This document shows positions 26,046-38,760 of a stretch of DNA of 64,000 nt, piece by piece. The stretch comes from Nonomuraea typhae. Lineage in GTDB: Bacteria > Actinomycetota > Actinomycetes > Streptosporangiales > Streptosporangiaceae. The notes under the pieces are model-generated. The model was not told the DNA's origin. It did no database searches and worked only from the letters and a program-made list of their open reading frames with translations. The stretch lies in the NCBI RefSeq assembly GCF_009760925.1, contig NZ_VRLV01000005.1:248001-312000 (forward strand), in the 5' to 3' direction. Position numbers and translations under genes: made by a program. Position 1 is the stretch's first letter. The number at the start of each line of letters is the position of its first letter.

Positions 26046-27280
26046 GGGAGCACCATTCTGGCGTGGGTCGGGCCGCCTTGCGGGCTGGTGAGTTCCAGGG
26101 CGCCGTCGAAGACCGCGAGGCGGCGGCGCAGGCCGGCGAGTCCGCCGCCGGGGCACACGTCGGCGCCGCCCTGACCGTTGTCCTCGACGTTCACGACGAG
26201 GCCGGTGCCGTCGTCGGTGATGGTGATCCGCGCCCGGGTCGCGTGGGCGTGCTTGGCGGCGTTGGTCAGGAGTTCGGCGATGCCGAAGTAGGCGGCGGAC
26301 TCGAGCGGCGGGTCCAGGCGGCGCCGTACGTCTGCGGTGACCGTGGTCTCCAGCGGGCTGTCCAGGGCCAGGGCGCGGACGGCGTCGGCGAGGCCGCGTT
26401 CGTTCAGCACGGGCGGGCTGATGCCCTTGACCAGGTCGCGCAGTTCGGTCAGGGAGGTGGCGGCGCCGGCCCGTGCTTCCCGCATGAGCGCCCTGGCCTG
26501 GGCTGGGTCGGTTTCCATGAGTTTCTCGGCGGTGGCCAGGGACATGCCGAGGGCGACCAGGCGGGCTTGGGCGCCGTCGTGCAGGTCGCGTTCGATGCGG
26601 CGGATCTCGGCGGCCTGGGTGAGTGTCGTGTCCGCGCGCTGGGCGGTCAGCTCGTCGACCCGTTCGGCCAGCGTCATCGCCGGTGAAGGGCGCAGGAAGC
26701 GTACGGCGACGGGCTCGGCGGACCGCCAGCCGTACGGGGCGGTGGCGACGGCGGCGATCGCGGCGAGCACGCCGATGACGCGGGCGGCGGGCGATGGTTG
26801 CGAGAGCCCGAGTACGGCTGCCGCGGCGGCGACCGGGGGGACGGCGGCGGTCAGGCCGGCGGTGAACGGCGCGATCAGGGTGAAGCGCAGGTCACGCCAC
26901 GTGGCGGGATCGCGCCACCTGATGCGCCACTTCTGGTCCATGAGGGCGTCGCGGCTGGTGCGTTCGTAGGTGAAGCCGTTCCACCAGAAGCCGGTGGACA
27001 TCCGGGTCACCGGGCCGGGTTGCCGGTATCCGGCGGGGATGACGGTGCCGGTCCAGCGGGCGACGAGGAAGCGGAACATCCGGCACACCGGGCGGGACAG
27101 GGCGAGCGTGCCCCCGCACACCAGGATGATCGGGGCCAGCCATGACCACGGGTTGCCCGGCCCCCACCAGATGCCCAGCGCCACGGCGGCGGCCCATACG
27201 GCCGGGATCGGCATGGTGACGGCGAGTACGGCACAGGCCCGGACGAACCCGGTGCCGGCGCCGGCGAGCCACTGTCTCAT
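26030..27280 (-). CDS. HisKA_3 sensor histidine kinase
   Basis: A 416-residue NarX/DesK-type kinase. Two pairs of transmembrane helices occupy the first ~200 residues. The dimerisation/phospho-acceptor motif is IRRIERDLHDGAQARLVALG, and the HATPase has ELLTNAAKHAHA and VEDNGQGG. It phosphorylates the overlapping NarL-type regulator. The ATG at 27280 has GGAAGAGAAG upstream; an in-frame start at 27328 is less likely. The signal is unknown. A small membrane protein gene is divergent from it and could be a target. Confidence 0.9.
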   Translation of the reverse strand: MRQWLAGAGTGFVRACAVLAVTMPIPAVWAAAVALGIWWGPGNPWSWLAPIILVCGGTLALSRPVCRMFRFLVARWTGTVIPAGYRQPGPVTRMSTGFWWNGFTYERTSRDALMDQKWRIRWRDPATWRDLRFTLIAPFTAGLTAAVPPVAAAAAVLGLSQPSPAARVIGVLAAIAAVATAPYGWRSAEPVAVRFLRPSPAMTLAERVDELTAQRADTTLTQAAEIRRIERDLHDGAQARLVALGMSLATAEKLMETDPAQARALMREARAGAATSLTELRDLVKGISPPVLNERGLADAVRALALDSPLETTVTADVRRRLDPPLESAAYFGIAELLTNAAKHAHATRARITITDDGTGLVVNVEDNGQGGADVCPGGGLAGLRRRLAVFDGALELTSPQGGPTHARMVLPCASS

Positions 27281-27364
27281 GAGCTTCTCTTCCTTGCTGG
27301 ATGACCTCCTGATGGCTCCACTGTGCACCTCATCGACTGCGAATCCCCCCAGCTCACCCCAGAA

Positions 27365-27380
27365 GTGGGTCTAGGCCCAC
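27365..27380. promoter_or_regulatory. imperfect palindrome, candidate operator
   Basis: GTGGGTCTAGGCCCAC is a 16-bp near-perfect palindrome in the 186-bp gap between the histidine kinase gene and the divergent membrane protein gene, where a binding site for the NarL-type regulator would be expected. Confidence 0.3.
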
Positions 27381-27466
27381 CCTGCCGTACGTCCAGCCAC
27401 ATACCGCACAAACCATGCGTTTCCTAGCGTCTTCTCCGCAACAGTCAACAGGAGGGACGAACAACC

Positions 27467-27841
27467 ATGAAAACCGTGAAGCTCTTCGTGGCGGTTTACG
27501 GCGCGCTGAGCGTGGTGGTCCTCGCCACGGTCGTCATCCTGGCGATCAGCGGACACCCGGTGACCTCGTTCATGTGGGGACGGTCGGGCGGAGTGCTCGC
27601 CAGTGCCGCGGTGACCTACTGGTTCACCGCCCTCGCCGAGCGGGGCGCGCGATGGGCCTACGTCCGCGTGCGCATCATGTCGGTCGTCGTGCCGATCGCG
27701 ATCGTCGCCATCGACGCGATCCCGGGAGCCCTTCCGAGGTGGTTCGTCCTGATGCAGGTCGCCTGCGCCGTGGCGATCGGGGCAGCCGCCTTCCTCGTCA
27801 ACGGGCCCCGGCTGCGGGCGGCCTTCCCCAAGTCACGCTGA
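27467..27841 (+). CDS. small four-helix membrane protein
   Basis: 124 residues with four predicted transmembrane helices (about 5-28, 33-55, 68-86 and 92-110) and a short basic C-terminus. No family recognised. It has a good ribosome binding site (GGAGGGACG) before the ATG. Its position opposite the two-component operon suggests it is the operon's output or an accessory sensor. Confidence 0.7.
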   Translation: MKTVKLFVAVYGALSVVVLATVVILAISGHPVTSFMWGRSGGVLASAAVTYWFTALAERGARWAYVRVRIMSVVVPIAIVAIDAIPGALPRWFVLMQVACAVAIGAAAFLVNGPRLRAAFPKSR

Positions 27842-27899
27842 CCCCGGCTCCCGTGCGGCAAACTCGATGCATAGATCATTGAGAGAAGGGACCTTCGCT

Positions 27900-28727
27900 G
27901 TGTCATCCCCCGCCGCGCTGGAGTCCAAGGATCACCTCATCACCGTCTGGACGGCTCTGGTCCGCGACCGAGGCGGCCAGGTCGGCACCGACGACGGCGT
28001 TTGCCGCATGTGGGCCGACAGCACGTTCGGGTTCTGGAACACCGTGACGCTGACCGGCGCCGACATCCAGGCGGACGCCCTCAGCGACCAGCTCTCACGG
28101 GCGGCGTCGTTCATGAGGACCAGGTCCCAGGCCGGATATGTGTGGATCTTCGAGGACCTGCTGAGCCGCCAGGCGAAGGACGAGCTGTTCAGCCGGGCCG
28201 CCGAGCCCGGCCTGGAGCTGGCGTTCTCCGGCCGCGGCATGGCCGGGGACCTGACCCTTCCCGAGCCTCACCACCCCGAGCTGGAGTTCCGCCGTGTGGA
28301 GACCGACGAGCACCTCGCCGACTACGGCGAGATCAACGCCCTCGCGTACGGCATGCCGCCGGAGGTGGGCAGAGACGCGCTGGCCGGATCCGCACTCTGG
28401 CGCGGTGACGGGTCGAACGGCGTCTCGGGCCGGCGCGGCGGCGACGTCCACGCCTACCTCGGATACCGCGACGGCCGCCCGGTGACCTGCGCCGCCACCG
28501 TCGCCGGCCCGGACTCGATCTTCCTGGCCCTCGTCGCGACCCTCCCCGCCGAAATGCGCAAGGGGTACGGCGAAGCCGTCACCCGCAAGGCGATCCACGA
28601 GGGCCTCAAGCACACCGGGCACCGGCGCCTGGTCCTGCACGCCACGCAGGCCGGGCAGCCGGTCTACGAACGCATCGGCTGCCAGGCCAACACCCCGATC
28701 CACTTCCTCCAGCTCGCCAAGAGCTGA
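27900..28727 (+). CDS. GNAT-family acetyltransferase
   Basis: 275 residues from a GTG at 27900 that follows GAGAAGGGA; an upstream ATG at 27867 would place that purine run inside the gene. The C-terminal GNAT domain shows TCAATVAGPDSIFLALVATL, the CoA loop LPAEMRKGYGEAVTRKAI, and LHATQAGQPVYERIGC. The N-terminal half is a second, divergent GNAT-like fold. Its substrate is unknown. It ends 15 bp before a convergent gene. Confidence 0.78.
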   Translation: MSSPAALESKDHLITVWTALVRDRGGQVGTDDGVCRMWADSTFGFWNTVTLTGADIQADALSDQLSRAASFMRTRSQAGYVWIFEDLLSRQAKDELFSRAAEPGLELAFSGRGMAGDLTLPEPHHPELEFRRVETDEHLADYGEINALAYGMPPEVGRDALAGSALWRGDGSNGVSGRRGGDVHAYLGYRDGRPVTCAATVAGPDSIFLALVATLPAEMRKGYGEAVTRKAIHEGLKHTGHRRLVLHATQAGQPVYERIGCQANTPIHFLQLAKS

Positions 28728-28742
28728 CCGGGATGACCGGCG

Positions 28743-29891
28743 TCACCAGCGGAGCAGCGCCGCGACCCCGTCGTACGGCAGGAGCGGCGCGGCGGCGGTC
28801 ATGGTCAGGGTCGTCAGGGTGACGCCGGTGTTCAGGGCGGTCTCGATCATGCGTTCCCCGAGATCGGGCACCTCGTCGGCCGGCACGCTGACGGGCCGCT
28901 GGTCATACAGGAAGCCGTCCAGCCCCTTGAACCCCGTCCAGGTGGCCGACTCGTCGAGGAGCAGGTGATCGACGCGGCCCTCGTTGAGCAGCGCGAGGGT
29001 CTGGTTGAGCCCCAGGGCGCCGCGGCCGCCGCACTTGGCGGCGTCCACGGCCTTGGTCACCAGGGCGGTGTCCCGGCGGATCCGGGTGGCGGCGAGTTCG
29101 GCGGACACCTTCCTGGCCGCTTCGCCGGGTGAGAGGGCGTCCACGATCTTGTCCACCTGGATCGTGTCGAGCGGGTGCAGGGCCGTGGCCAGGGTCTCGG
29201 TGAGTTCGACGTCGCCGATGAGCAGGACGTCGGCCCAGCCGTTCTCCTTGGCCCGCCTGGTGATCTCGGGGGCGCTGCGCTGGAGACTGCGCCGGAGGTG
29301 GTCCTCGATCCTCCGGTGGAATCGGTCGGTCTGGGTGGCTATGGGCTGGTTCGTCCCGCCGGGCCCAGGGCCGACCATGGGGCGCCAGTCCTCGGTGTCG
29401 ATCTCGAAGGGCTCCTGCTCGACGTCCTCGGCCAGGCCGTACCGGACGTCGATCAGCCTGAGGCCGTCGCGCGAGACCAGCACCAGGCCGGCCGGGGCGC
29501 TGGTGGCCATGGCGGTGATGAGCGGACGGATGTAGGCGGTCGGCTCGAGCACCGCGCAGTCCGCGATGGGCACCTGCAGCGACACCTTCCGCACGTCCTT
29601 GTCGCCGACGGCGGCGAACAGGGCCCGTCCGATCCCCGATTCCGCGGCGTCCAGCAACTCCAGGATGTCGGGCTCCAGGTGTTCGAGCCTGGCCAGGACG
29701 GCCTCGCGGCGGTCGCGTTCCGGCCAGCCGCCGACCTGGTCCCGGATGATGGCCAGGTCGTTCCTGAGCCGGATGGCCCTGGCCGGTCGGGTGGACGCCT
29801 CCTCCCGTGGGTTCGCGGTAGCGTACAGGGACACCACGCCGATGTCATCCTTCATGGCGACGAGCTCGCGGAGGAAGGTCTGGTCGAACAC
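28743..29891 (-). CDS. baeRF-family protein (bacterial/archaeal eRF1-like)
   Basis: 382 residues resembling archaeo-eukaryotic release factor 1 relatives of the baeRF group. The N-terminal region DDIGVVSLYATANPREE is followed by a long helical section. The central eRF1 domain 2-like part contains GLVLVSRDGLRLIDVRYG and FHRRIEDHLRRS. The C-terminal eRF1_3-like half has DVLLIGDVELTETLA, GLNQTLALLNEGRVDHLLLD and ends in the pelota-like sheet. Such proteins are thought to act on ribosomes, perhaps in rescue or peptide release. The GTG at 29891 follows GGAG; the longer upstream frame is low-complexity. Confidence 0.72.
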   Translation of the reverse strand: MFDQTFLRELVAMKDDIGVVSLYATANPREEASTRPARAIRLRNDLAIIRDQVGGWPERDRREAVLARLEHLEPDILELLDAAESGIGRALFAAVGDKDVRKVSLQVPIADCAVLEPTAYIRPLITAMATSAPAGLVLVSRDGLRLIDVRYGLAEDVEQEPFEIDTEDWRPMVGPGPGGTNQPIATQTDRFHRRIEDHLRRSLQRSAPEITRRAKENGWADVLLIGDVELTETLATALHPLDTIQVDKIVDALSPGEAARKVSAELAATRIRRDTALVTKAVDAAKCGGRGALGLNQTLALLNEGRVDHLLLDESATWTGFKGLDGFLYDQRPVSVPADEVPDLGERMIETALNTGVTLTTLTMTAAAPLLPYDGVAALLRW

Positions 29892-30181
29892 GGCAGCAAC
29901 TCCGTTCTCCCGGCATCGGATCACTACCGACCCTAGAAACCCCAAACCACCACAATCACCCACTCTGTTGGATATTTCCCCCGCCTTTACCGGCCTGTGG
30001 CTCCGGCAGCCGAGGACCCCAGGGCATCCCCGAGCTCCCGCCCGCAGCCCCGACCAGGACACAGCCCCGGCCCACCCCCGAACGCCCCCCGCCCACGCCC
30101 TTTGCCAACCCGGGACCCCGCCATAACACGGAACTGGCCAAGCCACCCGCGTCCGCCGCCGGAGAACGGGGAAGTCACGGC

Positions 30182-30262
30182 CCCCTGGGACCGGGCACGG
30201 CACCCCTGGGACCGGGCACGGCCTCCGGGACCAGGCACGGCATCCCGGGGGACCAGGCACGC
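30182..30262. repeat. tandem repeat, 4 units of 20-21 nt
   Basis: Four degenerate copies of a unit like CCCCTGGGACCGGGCACGGC follow one another directly. The last two have ACCAGGCACG in place of ACCGGGCACG. Confidence 0.85.
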
Positions 30263-30292
30263 GGCGGAAGTCCTGGGGGTTGGCTACACCGG

Positions 30293-30492
30293 GGCGCTCC
30301 TGTCAGGCGCCGGTGCGGTGAGGAGATGTGCGGCGGTGTCCGGCGCATCGGGTACGGCGGGAACCCCGGGGGCCCGTGGGACGGGGTGAACGAAGGGCCG
30401 TGACGGCGGGCCATCCGTCCGACGTGAGAAGCGATCCCCCCGACCTGCGCCCGCCCACGACGGCGGGTGGCGGGCGCGGCGGCCACGCCGTA
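30293..30492 (-). repeat. repeat family copy C (about 200 bp)
   Basis: Inverted with respect to copy B and matching it over its full length with few differences. On the minus strand it starts with TTACGGCGTGGCC about 40 bp after the stop of the response regulator gene, so its gene-relative orientation is the same as that of copy B. Confidence 0.9.
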
Positions 30493-30530
30493 AAACATCA
30501 ACGTAAAACATCAACGCAACAAAACGTCCC

Positions 30531-31160
30531 CTACGAGAGTGCGTCGAAGCCTGCGCGCAGGTGGGCGACGCGTTCGGTGAGGTCGGATAGGGGTGCCGAC
30601 AGCACCGGGTCCTGGTACTTGCGGGCCAGATCGCGCACCCGGGCCAGTTCGTCCTCCACCGCTCCCAACCGGCGGGAGAGTTCCGGCAGGACCGAGCCCT
30701 GTGGCGAGGCGCCGGGCGGGAGTTCGGAGGCCAGGCGTTCGCGGAGCAGGGACGCCTGCTCGGTCAGGCGCTTGTTCATGTTGTACAGCTCGGTGAACAC
30801 CGACACCTTCGCCCGCAGCACCCACGGGTCGAACGGCTTGGTCAGATAGTCGACGGCGCCCGCCGCGTAGCCGCGGAAGGCGTAGTCGGGGGCGCTGTCG
30901 ACCACGGTCAGGAAGATGATCGGGATGTTGCGGGTGCGTTCGCGCCGCTTGATGTGGGCGGCCGTTTCGAAGCCGTCCATGCCGGGCATCCGCACGTCCA
31001 GCAGGATCAGCGCGAACTCGGTGTTGAGCAGCGCCTTGAGGGCCTCCTCACCCGACCTGGCGCGCACCGGCACCAGGTCGAGGGAGCTGAGGATGGCCTC
31101 CAGGGCGATGAGGTTCTCCTCGCGGTCGTCCACGAGGAGGATCTTCGCTCGGTCCGGCAC
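30531..31160 (-). CDS. response regulator with receiver and coiled-coil tail
   Basis: 209 residues. A receiver domain (1-125) has ILLVDDREENL, the phospho-acceptor in LILLDVRMPGMDGFE and the conserved lysine in YLTKPFDP. It is followed by a helical, probably coiled-coil segment (130-209) with no DNA-binding or enzymatic domain. It starts with GTG 4 bp after the hybrid kinase gene and is almost certainly its partner, as a single-domain phosphate sink or protein-interaction output. Confidence 0.9.
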   Translation of the reverse strand: MPDRAKILLVDDREENLIALEAILSSLDLVPVRARSGEEALKALLNTEFALILLDVRMPGMDGFETAAHIKRRERTRNIPIIFLTVVDSAPDYAFRGYAAGAVDYLTKPFDPWVLRAKVSVFTELYNMNKRLTEQASLLRERLASELPPGASPQGSVLPELSRRLGAVEDELARVRDLARKYQDPVLSAPLSDLTERVAHLRAGFDALS

Positions 31161-31164
31161 TCGA

Positions 31165-35334
<4,170 letters not shown>

Positions 35335-35454
35335 GGGGCCTCCTTCACTCCCGGGGTGTCACCGCGAGTGATTCAAGTCTGTCACGATGAGTAGCTCGTA
35401 GTCCTGTCCTTGGATTTACCCCATGTCAGCGGTAAGTGTGGTAGGCACGTTGGG

Positions 35455-36993
35455 ATGACTGCTTCTCCCCACGCCTTGCTCGCTGCCACGTTCGCGCCGG
35501 GCGAATCAGCCGTGCCCGCGGCTCGGCGGTTCACCCACGAGGTGATGACGGCCTGGGCGATCGTGCCGCTCATGGCCGACGCCGAGCAAGTCGCGGGCGA
35601 ACTGGCAGAGCAGGTTGCGGACGAGCCGTTCGAGGTGATCTGGAAACATTTCGGCTACGCCGTACAGGTCGAACTGCGGCAGCGCCTCGCGCCCCAGGCC
35701 GACCCCAAGGGGCCTTCGGTCGAAGTGGAGGAGTGGGGGATCACCTTCACCGGCGATTCCCGCGTCCATTGGGCAAGGCTCACGGTACCCGGTTCCGTGG
35801 AGAACGTCGCCGCCGAATGGGTCGAGGAGAGCGCCCGGGGTCCCCACTGGCTCGGGTTCCTGGCCGACGCCAGCGACCTCCTCGCCGGCACCCTCGACCC
35901 CGACATGGTGCCCGCCATCATCGCCCAGATCGTGGTGCCCCGCCTGTCCAGCTGGTGCGCCGTCTACACCACCGACAGCGTCGTCGGACCCCTCCGCCTG
36001 GCCTACCTCTGGCACGCCGACGAGGCCCGCATCGACCGCCTGCGCGAGGACCTCACCGCCATCGGCATCCACGAGGCCGGCACCCGCACCGCCGCCCTGC
36101 ACTTCGCCGACTCCCAGGTGCTCGCCGTCCCGCTGACCGCCCGGGGCCGGCAGCTCGGCATGATGTACCTGGGCCGCGCCGACCGCTTCGCCGACGAGGT
36201 CGTCCAGTTCGCCGAGGACATCGGCCGCCGGGCCGCCCTCGCCATGGACAACGCCCGCCTGTACGCCCAGCAGGCCGCCGCCAACCGGGCGCTCCAGCGC
36301 AGCCTCCTGCCGCCGAACGAGCCCGAGGTCCCCGGCCTCGACTACGGCGTCGTCTACGAACCGGCCGGCGAGGCCAACGAGGTCGGCGGCGACTTCTACG
36401 ACCTGTTCGCCGCCGACGGCACCTGGCGCTTCGCCATCGGCGACGTCTGCGGCACCGGCCCGGAAGCCGCCGCGGTGACGGGCCTGGCCCGCCACACGCT
36501 GCGCCTGCTCGCCCGCGAGGGGTACGGCGTGGCCGCCGTCCTGGGCCGGCTGAACCAGGCCATCCTGGAGGAAGGGGAAAGGGCCCGCTTTCTCACCCTT
36601 TTGCATGGCGACATCACACCCGTGTCCGACGGGCTGGAGGTGCGCCTCGTGTCCGCGGGCCACCCCGAAGCCCTCCGCCTGAAGCCCAGCGGCGTCGTGG
36701 AGGCCGTCACGACCCCGCAATCCCTGCTGGGCGTCTTCCCCGAGGTGGTCTTCGAGGCCGACACCCTCCACCTGGACCACGGCGACGTCCTGCTGGCCGT
36801 CACCGACGGCGTCACCGAACGCCGCAGCGGCGGCCGCCTCCTCGACGACGGTGGCGGGCTGGCCAAGCTGCTCGCCGAATGCGTCGGGCTGTCGGCCCGC
36901 GCGGTCGCCGAACGCATCCGCCGGGCCGCCGAGGACTTCGCCCCGGAACCCAGCGCCGACGACCTCGCCATCCTGGTCCTCCGGGCTCGCTGA
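35455..36993 (+). CDS. SpoIIE-type PP2C phosphatase with GAF domain
   Basis: 512 residues from the ATG at 35455. Residues 10-60 (SAVPAARRFTHEVMTAW and on) resemble the start of RsbW-type HATPase domains but lack the N-box, so kinase activity is unlikely. A GAF domain follows at about 135-285, then a PP2C domain (about 300-510) with EVGGDFYDLF, GDVCGTGPEAA, LVSAGHPEAL and ADDLAILVL, carrying the metal-binding aspartates. It should dephosphorylate an anti-sigma antagonist or similar protein. It is divergent from the poly-HAMP kinase across 120 bp, which suggests joint control of a stress response. Confidence 0.92.
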   Translation: MTASPHALLAATFAPGESAVPAARRFTHEVMTAWAIVPLMADAEQVAGELAEQVADEPFEVIWKHFGYAVQVELRQRLAPQADPKGPSVEVEEWGITFTGDSRVHWARLTVPGSVENVAAEWVEESARGPHWLGFLADASDLLAGTLDPDMVPAIIAQIVVPRLSSWCAVYTTDSVVGPLRLAYLWHADEARIDRLREDLTAIGIHEAGTRTAALHFADSQVLAVPLTARGRQLGMMYLGRADRFADEVVQFAEDIGRRAALAMDNARLYAQQAAANRALQRSLLPPNEPEVPGLDYGVVYEPAGEANEVGGDFYDLFAADGTWRFAIGDVCGTGPEAAAVTGLARHTLRLLAREGYGVAAVLGRLNQAILEEGERARFLTLLHGDITPVSDGLEVRLVSAGHPEALRLKPSGVVEAVTTPQSLLGVFPEVVFEADTLHLDHGDVLLAVTDGVTERRSGGRLLDDGGGLAKLLAECVGLSARAVAERIRRAAEDFAPEPSADDLAILVLRAR

Positions 36994-37134
36994 CCTCTTG
37001 TACGGCGGCGCCTGGCATACACAGGCTGCCTGGGGTGGTGGGGCTGCCGGAGGGCGTGGTGCCTGGAGGCGCCTGGCGGGCACCGTAGGGCGGCGTCGGC
37101 TTCGCCGTACCCCTCGCCGGTGGGGTGGGGTGGT

Positions 37135-38670
37135 TTACCGCGTTGGTTCGGGGGTTGGGGTGGGGGTGTCGCGTTCGGTGGTGTCTTCCAGGACTATGCG
37201 GCCGATGATGGCGTATCTGGCGGGGTGGCGGGTGCGGAGGTACAGGGCGGCAGCCAGGCCGAGCAGGGCCAGGGTGACGACGATCCAGGGGATGGCGGTG
37301 AAGAGGGCGGTTTTGGAGGCGGCGCCGGCGGCGGCTTCCTGGTTCTGGAAGAGGAGGAGGATGACGTAGGCCATGGCCAGGCCGCCGATCAGCGGGGCGA
37401 GCAGGGTGCGCCAGAGGCTGGCGGTTTCGGGGTGTTTGCGGCGTAGGTGGAAGTAGCCGATGACCGAGAACGAGCACATGGTCTGGACGACCAGGATGGC
37501 CAGCGTGCCCAGGACGGCCAGGAGGGTGTACATGTGCACGTAGGGGTCCATGCCGGCGAAGAAGAACGCCAGGACCAAGATGACCGAGATGGCTGTTTGG
37601 ACGAAGCCGGCTACGTGGGGCGAGCCGTGCACGGGGTGGGTGGCGCCCAGGGTGCGGGCGGTTCCGGGGATGAGGTTCTCGCGGCCCATGGCGTACAGGT
37701 AGCGGGCGGCGCAGTTGTGGAAGGCCATGGCGCAGGCGAAGGAGCCCGTGAGGATGAGGATTTTGAACAACGTCACCGCCCACGGGCCGATCAGCTGCTC
37801 GGTGGGGTCGAAGAAGATGCCGGCGAACTTCTCGGCGGCGATCTTGGGGGAGGCGGCGCCGTTGGCGGCGACGGTCATCCAGGAGACGAAGGTGTAGAAG
37901 AGGCCGATGCCCACGACGGAGACGAGCGTGGCGATCGGGATGATCTTCTTGGGGTTGCGGGACTCCTCGCCGTACATGGCGGTGGACTCGAAGCCGACCC
38001 AGGACCAGAAGCACATGAACAGGCCGAGCCCGACGGCGCCGACGTCCATGCCGGTGACGGTGAAGGCGCCGGCGGGGTTGAGGGTTTCGGCCATCAGGCC
38101 GTCGGGGCCGCCGCCGTGGAACAGGGTCACGGTGGCCGTCAGGCCGAGCATGAGGATTTCGGTGACGAGGAAGACGCCCAGGACCTTGGCGGTGAGGTTG
38201 ATGTCGAAGTAGGCGAGGATCGTGTTCAGCGCCAGGCCGAGGAAGGCGAACCAGAGCCAGTGGATGTCCACGCCGGCCAGCGATGTGAAGGTGTCGTGGG
38301 CGGAGTAGGCGAAGAAGCCGATGATGGAGGCTTCGAAGACCACGTAGGCCATGGTCGCGAGCAGTCCGGCGATCATGCCGGCGACCTGGCCGAGGCCGTG
38401 GGAGATGTAGCCGTAGAAGGCGCCGGCGGCGGTGATGTGCTTGGCCATCGCCGTGTAACCGACCGAGAAGATCGTCAGTACGGCGGTGGCGAACAGATAT
38501 CCGGCGGGCACGCCCAGGCCGTTGCCGGCGCTGATGACGATGGGCACGTTGCCGGTCATGGCGGTGATCGGGGCGGCAGTGGCGACGGCCATGAAGATGA
38601 CGCCCACGAGGCCGACGGCGTCCTTTTTGAGCCGGTTGACAGGGGTGGCGGTGGTGGTGCTCACGTGCAC
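37135..38670 (-). CDS. APC-family amino acid/polyamine permease
   Basis: 511 residues with twelve hydrophobic segments. The N-terminal LKKDAVGLVGVIFMAVATAAPITAM is the unwound helix 1 with the substrate-binding glycines. GFESTAMYGEESRNPKKIIP is the usual cytoplasmic loop of APC members. It imports or exchanges an unidentified amino acid. GTG is used at 38670, with another GTG two codons later. It lies 90 bp downstream of the S9-like gene on the same strand. The Pro/Thr-rich tail is cytoplasmic. Confidence 0.9.
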   Translation of the reverse strand: MHVSTTTATPVNRLKKDAVGLVGVIFMAVATAAPITAMTGNVPIVISAGNGLGVPAGYLFATAVLTIFSVGYTAMAKHITAAGAFYGYISHGLGQVAGMIAGLLATMAYVVFEASIIGFFAYSAHDTFTSLAGVDIHWLWFAFLGLALNTILAYFDINLTAKVLGVFLVTEILMLGLTATVTLFHGGGPDGLMAETLNPAGAFTVTGMDVGAVGLGLFMCFWSWVGFESTAMYGEESRNPKKIIPIATLVSVVGIGLFYTFVSWMTVAANGAASPKIAAEKFAGIFFDPTEQLIGPWAVTLFKILILTGSFACAMAFHNCAARYLYAMGRENLIPGTARTLGATHPVHGSPHVAGFVQTAISVILVLAFFFAGMDPYVHMYTLLAVLGTLAILVVQTMCSFSVIGYFHLRRKHPETASLWRTLLAPLIGGLAMAYVILLLFQNQEAAAGAASKTALFTAIPWIVVTLALLGLAAALYLRTRHPARYAIIGRIVLEDTTERDTPTPTPEPTR

Positions 38671-38760
38671 GCCCTTCCGAGGACAGCTGAAGTGCCACGA
38701 TGCTGTATTCGGTTGCGGGCGACATTCAAGTCAGATTTCGGCCCAACCTTTTACGATATG

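Larger units (their letters stand above)
29892..30530. other. 639-bp intergenic region with tandem and dispersed repeats
   Basis: No credible gene. From left to right it holds the divergent promoter area of the baeRF gene, a C-rich stretch, a 20-21-nt tandem repeat (30182-30262), repeat family copy C (30293-30492), and a duplicated AAAACATCAACG motif (30491-30516) next to the response regulator stop. Confidence 0.7.

Noticed and set aside
36812..38725. A 637-codon minus-strand frame over the permease gene
   Set aside because: The composition is Arg/His/Pro-rich with no family features; the overlapping APC permease has clear transmembrane pattern and motifs.
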